Below are positions 50,419 through 57,917 of a stretch of DNA of 64,000 bases, in pieces; position 1 is the stretch's first letter, and each line of letters starts with the position of its first letter. The position numbers and the translations under genes were made by a program. The notes under the pieces are model-generated. The model worked only from the letters and a program-made list of their open reading frames with translations, was not told the DNA's origin and searched no databases. The stretch lies in assembly GCF_036084755.1 (NCBI RefSeq), contig NZ_CP107968.1:6890001-6954000 (forward strand), in the 5' to 3' direction. This DNA comes from Streptomyces sp. NBC_00370. Its GTDB lineage: Bacteria; Actinomycetota; Actinomycetes; Streptomycetales; Streptomycetaceae.

Positions 50419-51269
50419 GCCTGCGCCTCGGATACGGCACCAACGGACTCACCGACCTGCGGCTCGACGACGCCCTCGGGCTGCTCGCCGACCTCGGGTA
50501 CGAAGGGGTCGGGCTGACCCTCGACCACATGCACCTCGACCCGCTCGCCGACGACCTCGCGGCCCGCACCCGGCAGGTCGGGCGCAGACTCGGCGAACTG
50601 GGGCTCGGCGTCACCGTCGAGACCGGCGCCCGCTACGTGCTCGACCCGCGCCGCAAACACGGCCCCTCCCTGCTGGACCCGGACCCCGAGGGACGCGCCG
50701 CCCGGGTCGGGCTGCTGGTCACGGCCGTGCGGGTGGCGGCCGACCTCGGCGCGCACGCCGTGCACTGCTTCAGCGGGATCACCCCGCCGGGCACCGGCAC
50801 GGACACCGCCTTCGAACGTCTCGAAGAGACCATGGCGCCGGTGCTGGCGGCCGCCGAGGCGGCGGGGGTCCCGCTCGCCGTCGAGCCGGAGCCGGGGCAT
50901 CTCGTCGGCGACCTCGCGGGGTTCCACGAACTCCGGCGCAGACTCGGCGATCCCGGACTGCTCGGCCTCACCCTCGACCTGGGCCACTGCCAGTGCCTGG
51001 AGCCGCTGCCGCCCGCCGACTGCGTGCGCGCCGCCGCGCCCTGGCTGCGGCATGTGCAGATCGAGGACATGCGGCGCGGTGTGCACGAGCATCTGCCGTT
51101 CGGCGACGGCGAGATGGACTTCCCGCCGCTGCTCGAAGCGCTCGCGGAGGCCGACTACCAGGGGCTGACCGTCGTGGAGCTGCCGCGGCACTCCCACGCG
51201 GGACCCGAAATGGCCCGCACCTCCCTGGAGTTCCTGCGCGGCATCGTCACGAAGGGAGTACCGGCATGA
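50415..51269 (+). CDS. Sugar phosphate isomerase/epimerase-like TIM barrel in the ebo-type operon
   Basis: A 284-residue xylose-isomerase-like barrel, coupled on both sides by ATGA overlaps. Likely metal ligands: Glu in LAVEPEPGHLVGD, Asp/His in LGLTLDLGHCQCLE, His in HVQIEDMRRGVHEHLPFGDGEMDF, and the late Glu in LTVVELPRHSH. This gene is an addition to the six-gene cyanobacterial ebo set as I know it. Its reaction is unknown; acting on the cyclitol or keto-sugar made by the upstream cyclase is a reasonable guess. Confidence 0.87.
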   Translation: MSLRLGYGTNGLTDLRLDDALGLLADLGYEGVGLTLDHMHLDPLADDLAARTRQVGRRLGELGLGVTVETGARYVLDPRRKHGPSLLDPDPEGRAARVGLLVTAVRVAADLGAHAVHCFSGITPPGTGTDTAFERLEETMAPVLAAAEAAGVPLAVEPEPGHLVGDLAGFHELRRRLGDPGLLGLTLDLGHCQCLEPLPPADCVRAAAPWLRHVQIEDMRRGVHEHLPFGDGEMDFPPLLEALAEADYQGLTVVELPRHSHAGPEMARTSLEFLRGIVTKGVPA

Positions 51270-51865
51270 CCCCGCCCCTCACCCGCGACACGCTGGCCGC
51301 CCGGCTCGGCCCGGACGCGCGCGCCTGGCTCGACGGCGCGCTCACCGAAGCGGAGGCCGCCCCCGACAACGTTGCCTTCGCCCCCTGGGAGCTGCGCTTC
51401 GCCGCCGCCGGCCGGCACTGCGGCCAGGACAACGCCGACGACGTACGTACCCTGCTGCTCCAGCGGGCCGGCGCGGGAGTCGACACCCTGAACAGGCTCT
51501 ACCACCAGGGCAACGCGGCCGAGCGGCGCGCCGTCCTGCTCTCCCTGCCCTACCGCGTGCCAGGACCCGACGCGCTGCCGCTCACCGAGGACGCCCTGCG
51601 CACCAACGACACCCGGCTCGTCGCAGCGGCCGTCGGACCGTACGCGGCGGCGCACCTCGACGCCCACGGCTGGCGGCACGCCATCCTCAAGTGCCTGTTC
51701 ACCGGAGTCCCCGTCGACGCCGTCGACCGACTCGTCGAACGGGCCGCAGGGGACGCCGAACTGGCCAGGATGCTGGGCGACTTCGCCGCCGAGCGCACAG
51801 CGGCCGGCCGGGAGGTACCGGCAGACCTGCACCGCGTACTGACCCTGACGGGACTGGAGTCCTGA
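51266..51865 (+). CDS. eboA: EboA-domain protein
   Basis: A 199-residue cytoplasmic protein with the EboA hallmark near residues 120-150 (VAAAVGPYAAAHLDAHGWRHAILKCLFTGVPV) and a helical, Arg-rich rest. Its biochemical role is unknown; EboA is the name-giving member of a cluster shown in Nostoc punctiforme to be needed for moving a scytonemin precursor to the periplasm. The start overlaps the isomerase stop (ATGA); its TGA shares a base with the next ATG. Confidence 0.87.
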   Translation: MTPPLTRDTLAARLGPDARAWLDGALTEAEAAPDNVAFAPWELRFAAAGRHCGQDNADDVRTLLLQRAGAGVDTLNRLYHQGNAAERRAVLLSLPYRVPGPDALPLTEDALRTNDTRLVAAAVGPYAAAHLDAHGWRHAILKCLFTGVPVDAVDRLVERAAGDAELARMLGDFAAERTAAGREVPADLHRVLTLTGLES

Positions 51866-52713
51866 TGCGCATCTTCGACCCCCACATCCACATGACCTCC
51901 CGCACCACGGACGACTACCAGGCGATGTACGCCTCCGGTGTCCGCGCCCTGGTCGAGCCGTCCTTCTGGCTCGGCCAGCCCCGTACCTCACCCGCCAGCT
52001 TCTACGACTACTTCGACGCGCTGCTCGGCTGGGAGCCGTTCCGCGCCGCGCAGTACGGCATCGCCCACCACTGCACCCTCGGTCTCAACCCCAAAGAGGC
52101 CAACGACCCGCGCTGTCTGCCCGTCCTGGAGGAGCTGCCCCGCTATCTCGTCAAGGACGGCGTCGTCGCCGTCGGCGAGCTGGGCTACGACTCGATGACC
52201 CCGGCCGAAGACCTGGCGCTCGCCGCGCAGTTGCAGCTGGCTGCCGACCACGGGCTGCCGGCGCTCGTGCACACCCCGCACCGGGACAAGCTCGCCGGTC
52301 TGCGCCGCACCGTCGACGTGATCCGGGAGTCCGTCCTCGCCCCCGACCGGGTGCTGCTCGACCACCTCAACGAGACGACCGTCAAGGACGCCGCCGAGAG
52401 CGGCAGCTGGCTCGGCTTCTCCATCTATCCCGACACCAAGATGGACGAGGACCGGATGGTCGCCGTGCTCAAGGCGCACGGCACGGAGAAGGTCCTGGTC
52501 AACTCCGCTGCCGACTGGGGCAAGAGCGACCCGCTCAAGACCCGCAAGGTCGCCGACGCGATGCTCGCCGCCGGCTTCACCGAGGACGACGTCGACCAGG
52601 TGCTTTGGCGCAACCCCGTCGCGTTCTACGGACTCAGCGGCAGACTCCAGCTGGACGTGCCCGCCCCGGAGGCCCTGCACGAGGGCAACTCCATTCTCCG
52701 CGGCGGGGAGTGA
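51865..52713 (+). CDS. eboB: EboB-like TatD-family metal-dependent hydrolase
   Basis: A 282-residue amidohydrolase-fold protein. Metal ligands are visible: His7 and His9 in FDPHIHM, Glu105 in VVAVGELGYD, His in PALVHTPHRDK, His in VLLDHLNE and Asp in LVNSAADWG. TatD enzymes are nucleases or phosphoester/amide hydrolases; the ebo member's substrate is not known. It begins one base inside the eboA stop and is followed 4 bp later by the eboE-like gene. Confidence 0.87.
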   Translation: MRIFDPHIHMTSRTTDDYQAMYASGVRALVEPSFWLGQPRTSPASFYDYFDALLGWEPFRAAQYGIAHHCTLGLNPKEANDPRCLPVLEELPRYLVKDGVVAVGELGYDSMTPAEDLALAAQLQLAADHGLPALVHTPHRDKLAGLRRTVDVIRESVLAPDRVLLDHLNETTVKDAAESGSWLGFSIYPDTKMDEDRMVAVLKAHGTEKVLVNSAADWGKSDPLKTRKVADAMLAAGFTEDDVDQVLWRNPVAFYGLSGRLQLDVPAPEALHEGNSILRGGE

Positions 52714-52717
52714 GCCC

Positions 52718-53887
52718 ATGCGCTTCCGCCACCCCGACGGCTCCACCGTCCATCTCTCCTACTGCACCAACGTGCACCCCGCCGAGAACCTGGAAGGCGT
52801 GCTCGGCCAACTGCGCGACCACTGCGAGCCGGTACGCAAGCGGCTCGGCCGCGACCGGCTCGGCATCGGACTGTGGCTCGCCAAGGGCGCGGCCCAGGCC
52901 CTGATCAACGACCCGGCCCAACTGCGCGGCCTGCGGGCCGAACTGGACCGGCGCGGCCTCGAAGTCGTCACCCTCAACGGATTCCCCTACGAGGGATTCG
53001 GCGCCGAGGAGGTCAAGTACCGGGTCTACAAGCCCGACTGGGCCGATCCCGAACGGCTCTCGCACACCAGCGACCTGGCCCGGCTGCTGGCGGCCCTGCT
53101 GCCCGACGACGTCACCGAGGGCTCCGTCTCCACCCTGCCGCTCGCCTGGCGCACCACCTTCGACGAGGCAGCCGCCGACACCGCGCGGACCGCGCTGCGC
53201 ACCCTGTCCGAACGGCTCGACGCGCTGGAGGAACTGACCGGCAAATCCATCAGGATCGCGCTGGAGCCCGAACCCGGCTGCACCGTCGAGACCACGGGCG
53301 ACGCGATCGGCCCGCTCACCGACATCGCGAGCGACCGGATCGGCATCTGCGTCGACACCTGCCACCTCGCCACCTCCTTCGAGGACCCGGCGACCGCGCT
53401 CGCCGCACTGGAAGCCGCGCACATCGTCATCCCCAAGGCGCAGCTCTCCGCCGCCCTGCACGCCGAAGACCCGCATCTGCCCGAGGTGCGCGAAGCCCTC
53501 GGCGCCTTCGCCGAACCCCGCTTCCTGCACCAGACCCGCACCCGCACGGCGGCGGGACTGCGCGGCACCGACGACCTGGACGAGGCGCTGGGCGGCGGCA
53601 CACTCCCGGACGGCGCGCCCTGGCGCTCGCACTTCCACGTCCCGCTGCACGCACCGCCCGCGCCACCGCTCACCTCGACCCTGCCGGTGCTCCAGGACAC
53701 CCTCGCCCGCCTCGTCGGCGTCGCCGAACCGCGCACCCGCCACCTTGAGGTCGAGACCTACACCTGGCAGGCGCTGCCGGCCGAACTGCGCCCCCGCAGC
53801 CGCGGGCAGCTCGCCGACGGCATCGCCGCCGAACTCACCCTGGCCCGCGACCTGCTGGTCGACCTCGGCCTGAAGGAGCTGCCATGA
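52718..53887 (+). CDS. eboE: EboE-like metabolite traffic protein (TIM-barrel, xylose-isomerase-like)
   Basis: A 389-residue protein that starts HLSYCTNVHPAENLEGV, a run characteristic of EboE. It carries barrel-type metal residues: Glu in RIALEPEPGCTVE, Asp/His in IGICVDTCHLATSFE, and late WRSHFHVPLHAP and HLEVETYTWQALP. EboE is required for ebo-cluster function but its reaction is unknown. The stop overlaps the eboF-like ATG (ATGA), so the operon is tightly coupled here too. Confidence 0.87.
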   Translation: MRFRHPDGSTVHLSYCTNVHPAENLEGVLGQLRDHCEPVRKRLGRDRLGIGLWLAKGAAQALINDPAQLRGLRAELDRRGLEVVTLNGFPYEGFGAEEVKYRVYKPDWADPERLSHTSDLARLLAALLPDDVTEGSVSTLPLAWRTTFDEAAADTARTALRTLSERLDALEELTGKSIRIALEPEPGCTVETTGDAIGPLTDIASDRIGICVDTCHLATSFEDPATALAALEAAHIVIPKAQLSAALHAEDPHLPEVREALGAFAEPRFLHQTRTRTAAGLRGTDDLDEALGGGTLPDGAPWRSHFHVPLHAPPAPPLTSTLPVLQDTLARLVGVAEPRTRHLEVETYTWQALPAELRPRSRGQLADGIAAELTLARDLLVDLGLKELP

Positions 53888-55287
53888 CCGACACCGGGCC
53901 CACCGCACCGGCCTCGCCCACCCCGCTGCTGGTGCTGGACGTCGTCGGACTCACCCCCCAACTGCTCGACCACATGCCGCATTTGAAGAAGCTCGCCGGA
54001 GCCGGCTCACAGGCCCCGCTGACCACGGTGCTGCCCGCCGTCACCTGCAGCGCCCAGTCGACCTTCCTCACCGGCACCCTCCCCGCCGAGCACGGCATCG
54101 TCGGCAACGGCTGGTACTTCCGCGAACTCGGCGACGTGCTGCTCTGGCGCCAGCACAACGGTCTGGTCTCCGGCGACAAGCTGTGGGACGCGGCCCGCCG
54201 CGCCCACCCCGGCTACACCGTCGCCAACGTGTGCTGGTGGTACGCGATGGGCGCAGACACCGACTACACCGTCACGCCCCGTCCGGTGTACTACGCCGAC
54301 GGCCGCAAGGAGCCCGACTGCTACACCCGGCCGCCGGAGCTGCACGACGAACTCGAAGCCGAACTGGGCACGTTCCCGCTGTTCCACTTCTGGGGCCCCG
54401 GCGCCGACCTCGTCTCGTCGCAGTGGATCATCGACGCGACCCGGCACATCATCCGCACCCGCACCCCCGACCTGGCGCTGTGCTACGTACCGCACCTCGA
54501 CTACGACCTCCAGCGCTTCGGGCCCGACGACCCGCGCTCGCTGCGGGCCGCCGCCGAACTCGACGCCGCGCTCGCGCCGTTGCTGGACGACGCGAAGGCC
54601 GAGGGCCGGGTCGTCGTCGCACTGTCCGAGTACGGCATCACCCGGGTCTCCCGCCCGGTCGACATCAACCGGGCGCTGCGCAGGGCCGGTCTGCTGGAGG
54701 TGCACACCCAGGACGGTATGGAGTACCTCGACCCGATGGCCTCCCGCGCCTTCGCCGTCTCCGACCACCAGATCTCGCACGTCTACGTACGGCGCCCGGA
54801 GGACATGGACGCCACGCGCGAGGCCTTGAAGGACCTCGCGGGGATCGAGGAACTGCTCGACGACGAGGGCAAGAAGCGCTACGGCCTCGACCACCCGCGC
54901 TCGGGCGAGCTGGTGGCCGTCGCCGAACCGGACGCCTGGTTCACGTACTACTACTGGCTCGACGACGACCGGGCCCCCGACTTCGCCCAGCTCGTCGAGA
55001 TCCACCGCAAGCCGGGCTACGACCCCGTCGAACTGTTCATGGACCCCCTCGACCCGTACGTCAAGGTCAAGGCGGCCACGGCCATCGCCCGCAAGAAGCT
55101 GGGCATGCGCTACCGCCTCGCCGTCGTACCGCTCGACCCCGCCCCCATCCGGGGCAGCCACGGCCGCCTTCCGGCGAGCGACGAAGAAGGTCCGCTCATC
55201 CTGTGCTCGGCCCCCCACGCCGTCGGTGACCGTGTCGCGGCCACCGATGTGAAGTCCCTGCTGCTGACCCTCGCAGGACTGCACTGA
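53884..55287 (+). CDS. eboF: EboF-like nucleotide pyrophosphatase/phosphodiesterase family protein
   Basis: A 467-residue alkaline-phosphatase-superfamily protein without an obvious signal peptide. N-terminal metal Asp in LLVLDVVGLTPQ; probable nucleophile Thr in LPAVTCSAQSTFLTGTLPAEHG; later HLDYDLQRFGPDD, where a metal Asp/His would fall; the usual SDHG is LSEYGI here; a further His is in VSDHQISH. The altered SDHG suggests changed metal binding or substrate. The family cleaves phosphodiester or pyrophosphate bonds. It may act on an activated (pyrophosphate-linked) form of the trafficked metabolite. Confidence 0.87.
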   Translation: MTDTGPTAPASPTPLLVLDVVGLTPQLLDHMPHLKKLAGAGSQAPLTTVLPAVTCSAQSTFLTGTLPAEHGIVGNGWYFRELGDVLLWRQHNGLVSGDKLWDAARRAHPGYTVANVCWWYAMGADTDYTVTPRPVYYADGRKEPDCYTRPPELHDELEAELGTFPLFHFWGPGADLVSSQWIIDATRHIIRTRTPDLALCYVPHLDYDLQRFGPDDPRSLRAAAELDAALAPLLDDAKAEGRVVVALSEYGITRVSRPVDINRALRRAGLLEVHTQDGMEYLDPMASRAFAVSDHQISHVYVRRPEDMDATREALKDLAGIEELLDDEGKKRYGLDHPRSGELVAVAEPDAWFTYYYWLDDDRAPDFAQLVEIHRKPGYDPVELFMDPLDPYVKVKAATAIARKKLGMRYRLAVVPLDPAPIRGSHGRLPASDEEGPLILCSAPHAVGDRVAATDVKSLLLTLAGLH

Positions 55288-55306
55288 CACCGAAGGAGTT
55301 CCGCAT

Positions 55307-56353
55307 ATGAGCCGCAAGAAGTCCGTCGACCCCGAGCTCTCCCACCGCCTCAGCAGACGCAACATGCTCGGCGTCACGGCGGGAGCCGGCGCCGCGGCCC
55401 TGCTCGGCCTCTCGGCCGGTACCGCGGGAGCGGTCGGGAGCGCGGCCCAGGGGAAGGGCGCCGGCGCGACCCAGCCGGTCCTGCCCCCGAACCGCCTCGG
55501 CATCCAGCTCTACTCGCTGCGCGACAAGATCGCCGAGATCGGTTTCGCCGCCGTCTTCAAGGAGCTGGAGAGCTTCGGGTACGACGAGATCGAGTACGCG
55601 GGTTACACCCAGGGCATCGGCAACATCAGCGTGAAGCAGCTCGCCAGGCTCGCCAAGAGCTACGGGCTCAACGGCATCGGCAGCCATGTCAACTACGCCG
55701 ACAGCAACCCGGACGGGTACAGCTTCGCGACCAAGCTGGAGCAGGTGCTCGACGACGCCGAGGCCCTGGGTCTCGAACACATCGGCACCGCTTCGAGCCC
55801 CGCGCGCTACGGCAACACCGTCGACGCGTACAAGCGCGCGGCCGAGGAGTTCAACACCTACGGCGAAGCGGCCAGGGCCCGCGGGATGAAGTTCTACCAG
55901 CACAACCACGGGGACGAGTTCGCCTTCGCGACGGACAACCCGAACGTGCGCCTCTACGACGTGCTGCTGGAGGAGACCGACCCGAAGTTCGTCTTCCTGG
56001 AGATGGACATCTACTGGGCCTACACCGGGCAGTTCCGCTTCAGTGTCACCCCGGAGGGCAAGCCCCGGCCGTTCGAGCCGATCGACTACGTGGTGCAGCA
56101 GCCGCACCGCTACCCGCTGTTCCACGTCAAGGACGGCGTGCACGACCCGGACTCCCGTGACGGGTACGACATGACGGACGTCGGGGACGGCGACATCGAC
56201 TACAAGACCTTCATCCAGAAGGTCAACAAGACCAACAAGGGCCGCACGTACCACCACTGGCAGGTGGAGCACGACCAGCCGGTCGACTCCATCGCGTTCG
56301 CCCGCAAGTCGGCCGACCACCTGCACGCGCTGACCGAGAAGAAGAAGGGCTGA
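55307..56353 (+). CDS. Tat-exported sugar phosphate isomerase/epimerase family protein
   Basis: A 348-residue protein, last in the ebo-type operon (19 bp after eboF). A twin-arginine signal is visible (LSRRNMLGVTAGAGAAALLGLSAG, Arg17-Arg18). The mature part is an AP_endonuc_2 TIM barrel: LGIQLYSLRDKIAEIGF, YQHNHGDEFAF, FLEMDIYWAYTGQ, LFHVKDGVHD and HHWQVEHDQP as the likely metal-site strands. Export by Tat points to a folded metalloprotein acting outside the membrane, in keeping with the idea that the ebo product ends up there. Confidence 0.9.
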   Translation: MSRKKSVDPELSHRLSRRNMLGVTAGAGAAALLGLSAGTAGAVGSAAQGKGAGATQPVLPPNRLGIQLYSLRDKIAEIGFAAVFKELESFGYDEIEYAGYTQGIGNISVKQLARLAKSYGLNGIGSHVNYADSNPDGYSFATKLEQVLDDAEALGLEHIGTASSPARYGNTVDAYKRAAEEFNTYGEAARARGMKFYQHNHGDEFAFATDNPNVRLYDVLLEETDPKFVFLEMDIYWAYTGQFRFSVTPEGKPRPFEPIDYVVQQPHRYPLFHVKDGVHDPDSRDGYDMTDVGDGDIDYKTFIQKVNKTNKGRTYHHWQVEHDQPVDSIAFARKSADHLHALTEKKKG

Positions 56354-56368
56354 CCCACCCCGCACACC

Positions 56369-56413
56369 GGGCGGCCCCCGGTACGGCTCGTCATGAGCCG
56401 TACCGGGGGCCGC
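56369..56413. terminator. Very strong bidirectional terminator between the ebo-type and oxalate operons
   Basis: A 19-bp perfect stem (56370-56388 with 56394-56412), 20 bp counting the next pair, closes on a 5-nt GTCAT loop. It lies in the 91-bp gap between two converging operons. Confidence 0.9.
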
Positions 56414-56444
56414 CTTCCCGCGCCGTGGGGCAGGATGCCGCCGG

Positions 56445-57848
56445 TCAGACGGCCTCCCTGCTGACCGGCTGGGGATTGGGTTCGATCCCGCCCTTGCGGC
56501 CGCGCGGCAGCCCCGGATGTCGCAGGAACAGCGCCAGCCCGGCAGCGACCAGCGAGAGCACACCGGCGATCACATAGGCACCGTCGTAGCCCCAGGCGTC
56601 CACCGCCTCGGAGCCGAGCCCGCCGCCGAACAGTCCGCTGATCACCTTGCCGCTGTAGGCGATGCCGTAGTTGGTGGCGTTGTAGTTCTCCCCGAAGTAG
56701 TCCGGTGTGATCGAGGCGAACATCGGATAGAACGCGCCACCGCCGAATCCGGAGAAGAACGCGAACACCAGGAACATCACCTCGTTGTTGGCGTTGCCCG
56801 CCCACAACACACCGAACTGGGAGAACCCCAGCACCAGGATGACGAAGATCAGCGCGTTCTTACGGCCCCACAGGTCGGAGAGCCAGCCGACGACGCCGCG
56901 TCCCACCCCGTTGACCACCGACAGGATGCCGGCCGAGTTGGCGGCCACCAGCGGACCGAAGCCGACCTCCTTGGCGAACGGCACCTGGAAGGAGATGCCG
57001 AAGATGGAGACACCGGCAGTGATCACCAACAACAGCCATATCAGCGGCAGTTGACCGGTCCTGATGGCCTCCATCGGCCGGTACTGCTTGATCGCCGGCG
57101 GGTTCTTGATCAGGCTGCGCGCCGACTTGCCGACCCGTGCCTTCAGCGGGTCGACGGTGTCCGGCCACCAGTTCTTCGGCGGGTCCTTGAAGAACCAGCC
57201 GCTGATCGCCACCGCGACCAGCACCCACACCCCGATCAGGTCGAGCACCGTGTGGAAGTTGCTGGTGTCGAAGGCGAAGTTGAAGATGAAGATGAACGGA
57301 ACGGCGCCGTAGGCGAAGCCGCCGTTGACGAACCCCGTCTTGCCGCCGCGCTTCTCGGGGAACCACTTGCCCACCATGTTGATACAGGTGGAGTAGACGA
57401 AGCCGGACCCGACCCCGCCCAGCACACCGAAGCCGATGATGGCCAGCCACACACTGTCGAAGTGGGAGATCGACAGGAAGCCCAGCAGCGCCAGCACCGA
57501 GCCGATCATCATCGCCGCGCGGGCCGACAGGATGCCCTTCTCCCGCATCCAGCCGGTCGGGAACGAGACCCCGGCCTGGAAGAAGGTCCACACCGAGAGG
57601 ATCCAGAACGTGTTGCTCTGCGTCCAGCCGTGGGCGTCCGACAGGACGTCCTCCGCCGAACCGTACGCGTACTCGAAAACACTGATGCCCATCATCGCGA
57701 GCCACGGCAGGTACACCATCAGCTTGCGTGAGTGGCCGAGGATCTGCCGGTCGCTCTCACCGACCCGGTACACCCGGCCCTTGCTGTCCGTCACTTCCCG
57801 GTAGGCGACCGCCTCGGCGGTCGCTGACCCTTCGTTCTCTGTACTCAT
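56445..57848 (-). CDS. MFS transporter, oxalate/formate antiporter family (second copy)
   Basis: A 467-residue, 12-helix transporter. The OFA run NMVGKWFPEKRGGKTGFVNGGFAYGA is present, as are GFGVLGGVGSGFVYSTC and a long cytoplasmic loop with FKDPPKNWWPDTVDPLK. ATG 57848 follows AAGGGGAGAC; a longer frame to 57893 is unlikely. It lies 69 bp downstream of the acyl-CoA synthetase gene and is the probable last gene of the leftward oxalate operon. Its length and loop differ from the OFA copy at 33272, so the two may import different acids or work in opposite directions. Confidence 0.9.
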   Translation of the reverse strand: MSTENEGSATAEAVAYREVTDSKGRVYRVGESDRQILGHSRKLMVYLPWLAMMGISVFEYAYGSAEDVLSDAHGWTQSNTFWILSVWTFFQAGVSFPTGWMREKGILSARAAMMIGSVLALLGFLSISHFDSVWLAIIGFGVLGGVGSGFVYSTCINMVGKWFPEKRGGKTGFVNGGFAYGAVPFIFIFNFAFDTSNFHTVLDLIGVWVLVAVAISGWFFKDPPKNWWPDTVDPLKARVGKSARSLIKNPPAIKQYRPMEAIRTGQLPLIWLLLVITAGVSIFGISFQVPFAKEVGFGPLVAANSAGILSVVNGVGRGVVGWLSDLWGRKNALIFVILVLGFSQFGVLWAGNANNEVMFLVFAFFSGFGGGAFYPMFASITPDYFGENYNATNYGIAYSGKVISGLFGGGLGSEAVDAWGYDGAYVIAGVLSLVAAGLALFLRHPGLPRGRKGGIEPNPQPVSREAV

Positions 57849-57917
57849 GTCTCCCCTTGGTCTCGAAAGAACTGGCCAGCGCCCCCTGTCCAAACCTTTC
57901 GTTCCTGAGGAGGCGGG

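Noticed and set aside
48413..56353. A biosynthetic cluster for an aminocyclitol antibiotic
   Set aside because: There is a sugar-phosphate cyclase but no aminotransferase, glycosyltransferase or resistance gene; the gene order and the EboA/EboB/EboE/EboF proteins fit the ebo cluster far better.
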